Part shown: piece after piece, positions 5,656 through 8,002 of the stretch
Position numbering within the stretch: the first letter of the stretch is position 1
Layout of the letters: each line of letters opens with the position of its first letter
NCBI GenBank assembly: GCA_047517485.1
Contig: JAKZSU010000209.1
Coordinates: 1-8,002 of the forward strand
Reading direction: 5' to 3'
DNA: 8,002 nucleotides
DNA from: JAKZSU01 sp047517485
Lineage (GTDB): Bacteria > Pseudomonadota > Alphaproteobacteria > UBA7887
Notes under the pieces: model-generated
Databases searched by the model: none
Told to the model about the DNA's origin: nothing
What the model saw: only the letters and a program-made list of their open reading frames with translations
Made by a program: the position numbers and the translations under genes

Positions 5656-6546
5656 ATGTCACGTCTGCGCGGCGCAATTCTGATCTTGGCGGCAACCCTG
5701 TGCTGGAGCACCAGCGGCTTGTTCGTCCGCTCGGTCACCGCGGACACTTGGACGATCGTGTTCTGGCGTTCGTTGGCTTTGGGGATTGTACTCGCGGTCT
5801 ATATCAGCATGCGTCATGGCCGCCAAACGCCGATGCGGTTTCGCGCCATTGGTTGGTCTGGGCTATTTTCGGCGGTCTTGATCGCGGCGACGTTCTTTCT
5901 ATTCATCGCGGCGATCAGCATGACGACAATCGCCCATGCCTTGGTGATCATGAGCAGCGCGCCGTTGATTTCCGCTGTATTGGGGCGCATCGTCCTCGGC
6001 GAACGATTGAAGCCGGCGACGATGGCGGCGATCGGCGCCGCCGTCAGCGGCATCGCGGTCATGGTCTGGGACCATGGAAGCGGCGACCGCGGCGAGGCCG
6101 AGGCGGCGATCCTTATTGGCGGCCTTTGCGCGTTCGGAGTGGCGGTCGCTTTCGCGATCCATATTGTCATCGTCCGCGCCGCCCGCCACGTCGATATGCT
6201 GCCAGCGATGAGCCTGGCCGGACTGTTCGCCGCGGTTGCGGCTCTCGGTTTCGGTGCGCCAGCCGCGATCGCCACCGTCGATGTCACCCTGTTGGTGCTC
6301 ATGGGCTGCGTCCAGCTCGCGCTCGGCCTATTTCTGTTCGTGCGCGGCGCGCCACACCTCACGGCGGCCGAGGTGGGGCTGCTGACCCTGGCCGAGGTCG
6401 TGTTGGCGCCGGTCTGGGTGTGGCTCGCCTTCGGCGAAACCCCCGCACCCTCGACCCTCGCCGGCGGCGGCATCGTCATCGCCGCGCTCGCCGCCCACTC
6501 TGCCCTCGGCATTCGCCGGAGTAAACCGCCCGTGGGCATGGCGTGA
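5656..6546 (+). CDS. EamA/DMT-family transporter
   Basis: This is a 296-aa inner-membrane protein of the drug/metabolite transporter superfamily, built from two EamA repeats of five helices each. Hydrophobic segments lie at about 6-24, 31-51, 66-87, 90-112, 119-137, 148-172, 181-199, 207-229, 235-259 and 265-284, giving ten helices. Typical EamA signatures are the opening CWSTSGLFVR (16-25), SSAPLISAVLGRIVLGERL at the end of the fourth helix (100-118), and its counterpart AEVVLAPVWVWLAFGE (246-261). Members export amino acids, metabolites or drugs; the substrate cannot be told from sequence. The start at 5656 is the first Met before helix 1, but no ribosome binding site precedes it. The 66-base gap to the next plus-strand gene leaves open whether the two are co-transcribed. 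Confidence 0.9.
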   Translation: MSRLRGAILILAATLCWSTSGLFVRSVTADTWTIVFWRSLALGIVLAVYISMRHGRQTPMRFRAIGWSGLFSAVLIAATFFLFIAAISMTTIAHALVIMSSAPLISAVLGRIVLGERLKPATMAAIGAAVSGIAVMVWDHGSGDRGEAEAAILIGGLCAFGVAVAFAIHIVIVRAARHVDMLPAMSLAGLFAAVAALGFGAPAAIATVDVTLLVLMGCVQLALGLFLFVRGAPHLTAAEVGLLTLAEVVLAPVWVWLAFGETPAPSTLAGGGIVIAALAAHSALGIRRSKPPVGMA

Positions 6547-6584
6547 CTGGGGTTGCGATTGACGATGGCGAAAGCCTCCGCCGA

Positions 6585-6598
6585 CTAATTATACTAAG
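6585..6598. promoter_or_regulatory. Possible operator for the ribbon-helix-helix protein
   Basis: CTAATTATACTAAG is an imperfect palindrome (5 of 7 pairs match) in an AT-rich patch that stands out from GC-rich surroundings, 15 bases before the start of a small DNA-binding-type protein. It contains TATACT, which resembles a -10 box. Autoregulation at such a site is common for ribbon-helix-helix proteins, but here it is only an inference. Confidence 0.25.
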
Positions 6599-6612
6599 GA
6601 AGTGACCCTTCG

Positions 6613-6831
6613 ATGAACGACCGTCCACGCCACCACAAACCGCTCGATAAGCGTTTCGCGGCGCGCCTGAGTACCGAGGCCTATGCGGTGCTCCGCGACC
6701 TCGCGGAGGCCACCGGCCTCGGCAATAATTATGTGCTTACGGTCTTGCTCGAGGACCACCGGAAAACCATCGATCGCGACGCTTTTCTGCAAGCCGCCAG
6801 CGACATGATCGAACGGCACCGGAAAGAGTGA
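6613..6831 (+). CDS. Small ribbon-helix-helix (CopG/Arc-type) protein
   Basis: This 72-aa protein fits the ribbon-helix-helix pattern. A basic N-terminal tail is followed by a short beta strand KRFAARL (13-19), helix A STEAYAVLRDLAEATG (20-35), a turn at LGNN, helix B NYVLTVLLEDH (39-49), and a further C-terminal helix (54-70). Such proteins dimerise through the strand and bind DNA with it; many are transcriptional repressors or antitoxins. AAGGAAG at 6596-6602 is a usable ribosome binding site 10 bases before the ATG. No toxin gene is next to it: the downstream gene is convergent and encodes a hydrolase, with a 14-base gap between stops. It is therefore either an orphan regulator or a stand-alone protein. 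The fold call rests on pattern only. Confidence 0.68.
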   Translation: MNDRPRHHKPLDKRFAARLSTEAYAVLRDLAEATGLGNNYVLTVLLEDHRKTIDRDAFLQAASDMIERHRKE

Positions 6832-6845
6832 CCTAATCGCCCCGC

Positions 6846-7796
6846 CTACTCGGTCGTCAAATGCTCTTTGAACCAAGCGATCGCGGCGCCCCGCGCCTTG
6901 ACCAGATGTTTGTCGTAGATGTCGTAGTGGCCGCCTGAAAAGAGCTCGTACTTGGCCGGCGCGTTCTGCTTGATGATCTCGAAGACCGCCAAACCATTTT
7001 TTTTGCGATCGAAGTAATGCTCGTCCTCGGCGTCGAGGATCAAGGTTGGCGCGGTAATTCTGTGGGCGTGCTGAACCGGGTGGTAGTTGGGCATTTTCGC
7101 AAAATCGGGAACCCCGCCGAGATTGGCAATTTTATCGCCGGCGGGCGGCTGCGGGCCGGCTTCGCCGCGCGCCTTCTCGATCGCCCGGCGCGCGCCCTTG
7201 CCGGAGCTCGGTGAGCCGCTGACCCCCATATAGGCGACTTGGCTGACCACCGCGGCGATGCTCATTTCTTGCGCCGCGACATAAATCACGTGACCACCGG
7301 AATAGCTCGACCCCCAAATGCCGATGCGCTTGGCATCGACCCGCGGATCGCCGCGCATATATTCGATCGCGCTCATCAGATCGCGGGTTTGCAGCCACGG
7401 GTCGACGACCTCGCGAACTTCGTGGACGCGCATGGTCACGGTACCGTCGGCGCCGCGGCGCGGAACCTCGTCGACCGCGATCAGCCGACCGTCGCTGCCG
7501 CCCCAACCGCGATAATCGATGGTCAGCACGATAAACCCGGCGCGCGCGAAATCCCTCGCGTAGGCCTGGTTGAGATGGCCCTTGGTCCCACCCCAGCCGT
7601 GCGACATGACGATGGCGGGATATTTTTGACCTTCGTCGGTAACCGGAGGGGTCCAAATATCGCCCGCGAGGCGGGTGCCTTCGCTCCACAGATCGACCGC
7701 TTCATGATGTTGCGCGCTGGCGGCAACCGCAAACAAACAGACGCCGCAAATCAGCGACCAAATGGTGAGAGGAAGGGTGAAAAATCTCATCGACAT
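6846..7796 (-). CDS. Secreted alpha/beta hydrolase (CocE/X-Pro-peptidase-like or dienelactone-hydrolase-like)
   Basis: This is a 316-aa serine hydrolase with an N-terminal signal peptide: MSMRFF, a hydrophobic core to about residue 25, and AxA cleavage near AASAQ (residues 25-29). Catalytic features appear in the expected order: oxyanion-hole segment MSHGWGG (64-70), core strand VLTIDYRGWGGSDG (90-103), nucleophile elbow WGSSYSGG (161-168) with Ser164 in a G-x-S-Y-x-G context as in CocE and S15 peptidases, acid Asp258 in LDAEDEHYFD, and His290 in SGGHYDIY. A cap-like insertion lies between about 190 and 245. The substrate is unknown; an ester, amide or lactone acting in the periplasm or outside is plausible. 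The open frame extends to 7988, but the signal peptide fixes the start at 7796 or at the second Met (7790); neither has a strong ribosome binding site. It is a single gene, convergent with the small regulator. Confidence 0.85.
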   Translation of the reverse strand: MSMRFFTLPLTIWSLICGVCLFAVAASAQHHEAVDLWSEGTRLAGDIWTPPVTDEGQKYPAIVMSHGWGGTKGHLNQAYARDFARAGFIVLTIDYRGWGGSDGRLIAVDEVPRRGADGTVTMRVHEVREVVDPWLQTRDLMSAIEYMRGDPRVDAKRIGIWGSSYSGGHVIYVAAQEMSIAAVVSQVAYMGVSGSPSSGKGARRAIEKARGEAGPQPPAGDKIANLGGVPDFAKMPNYHPVQHAHRITAPTLILDAEDEHYFDRKKNGLAVFEIIKQNAPAKYELFSGGHYDIYDKHLVKARGAAIAWFKEHLTTE

Positions 7797-8002
7797 TACT
7801 CGCTTGCATGCTGCGCCGAAGCGGCAGGTTAATGACCTTTCGAGGCGGCGAATTTGGCACACCGTGACCTGCGCCCCAAGGCCCCCGCATTCATAAGGAG
7901 AGTCCTGTTTCTGCATAGCGCATTGTTGATGGGTTGGCACGCGCGCCGTGCGTGGAGCCCTCAAGTCGCTCAAGCGCGCGGCGCGCATTTGCGGGCGTGT
8001 CT
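7797..8002. other. Region upstream of the hydrolase gene to the window edge
   Basis: These 206 bases presumably carry the hydrolase promoter and 5' leader. I see no confident promoter, RNA gene or complete coding region. Two small items are present: a 21-codon open frame on the minus strand (7894-7829) that ends 33 bases before the hydrolase ATG, and a short direct repeat CTCAAG-tcg-CTCAAG at 7960-7974. Confidence 0.4.

Noticed and set aside
6559..6595. TTGACG (6559-6564) with TATACT (6590-6595) as a promoter for the small regulator
   Set aside because: The spacer would be 25 bases, far from 17, and the transcript would start after the ribosome binding site.
7829..7894. 21-codon minus-strand frame ahead of the hydrolase (possible upstream leader peptide)
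   Set aside because: Only a weak AGGA precedes it and its length is within chance; there is no structural element linking it to regulation.
1..8002. CRISPR arrays, tRNA/rRNA genes, toxin-antitoxin pair, defence or phage modules
   Set aside because: No regularly spaced repeats, cloverleaf-like segments, or recognisable Cas, toxin, restriction or phage proteins are visible on either strand.

Overview
The window comes from a GC-rich bacterial chromosome. Codon use, the AtuA/DUF4387 pair, the EamA exporter and the many exported proteins resemble an environmental proteobacterium, most likely an alphaproteobacterium of the Rhodospirillales/Rhizobiales kind. That placement is an inference from general gene style; there is no rRNA or other marker gene. 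I see no tRNA, rRNA, CRISPR array, phage genes or complete defence system.

Layout, left to right. (1) 1-~270: one end of an IS5-family insertion sequence, with the first 67 codons of its transposase running off the left edge on the minus strand. (2) 259-1967, minus strand: a translationally coupled pair, a DUF1446/AtuA-family protein and its small DUF4387 (AtuA-like ferredoxin-fold) partner. The IS sits in the last codons of the small gene and supplies its stop codon, and it probably cuts off whatever lay downstream in the operon. (3) 2191-2712, plus: an exported, highly charged protein whose C-terminal half is an 11-residue-repeat coiled coil. (4) 2823-3815, plus: a cytosolic-looking beta-propeller with five Asp-box (BNR) repeats. 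(5) 3812-5369, minus: a PDZ-containing M48 metalloprotease lipoprotein. Its reading frame is broken near 4205-4235 by one extra base, which separates the protease from a C-terminal beta-rich domain. The restored frame ends by sharing stop-codon bases with the propeller gene. (6) 5656-6546, plus: an EamA/DMT-family exporter. (7) 6613-6831, plus: a 72-aa ribbon-helix-helix protein. (8) 6846-7796, minus: a secreted alpha/beta hydrolase of the CocE/X-Pro-peptidase-like or dienelactone-hydrolase-like kind.

Only the AtuA pair is clearly an operon. The other genes are mostly single transcription units in alternating orientation, and nothing in the sequence ties them into one pathway. Several (coiled-coil protein, M48 lipoprotein, hydrolase) are exported to the envelope. 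I did not find a convincing new multi-gene system. The points most worth checking are the IS-supplied stop codon, the M48 frameshift with its uncharacterised C-terminal domain, and the hendecad coiled-coil protein.
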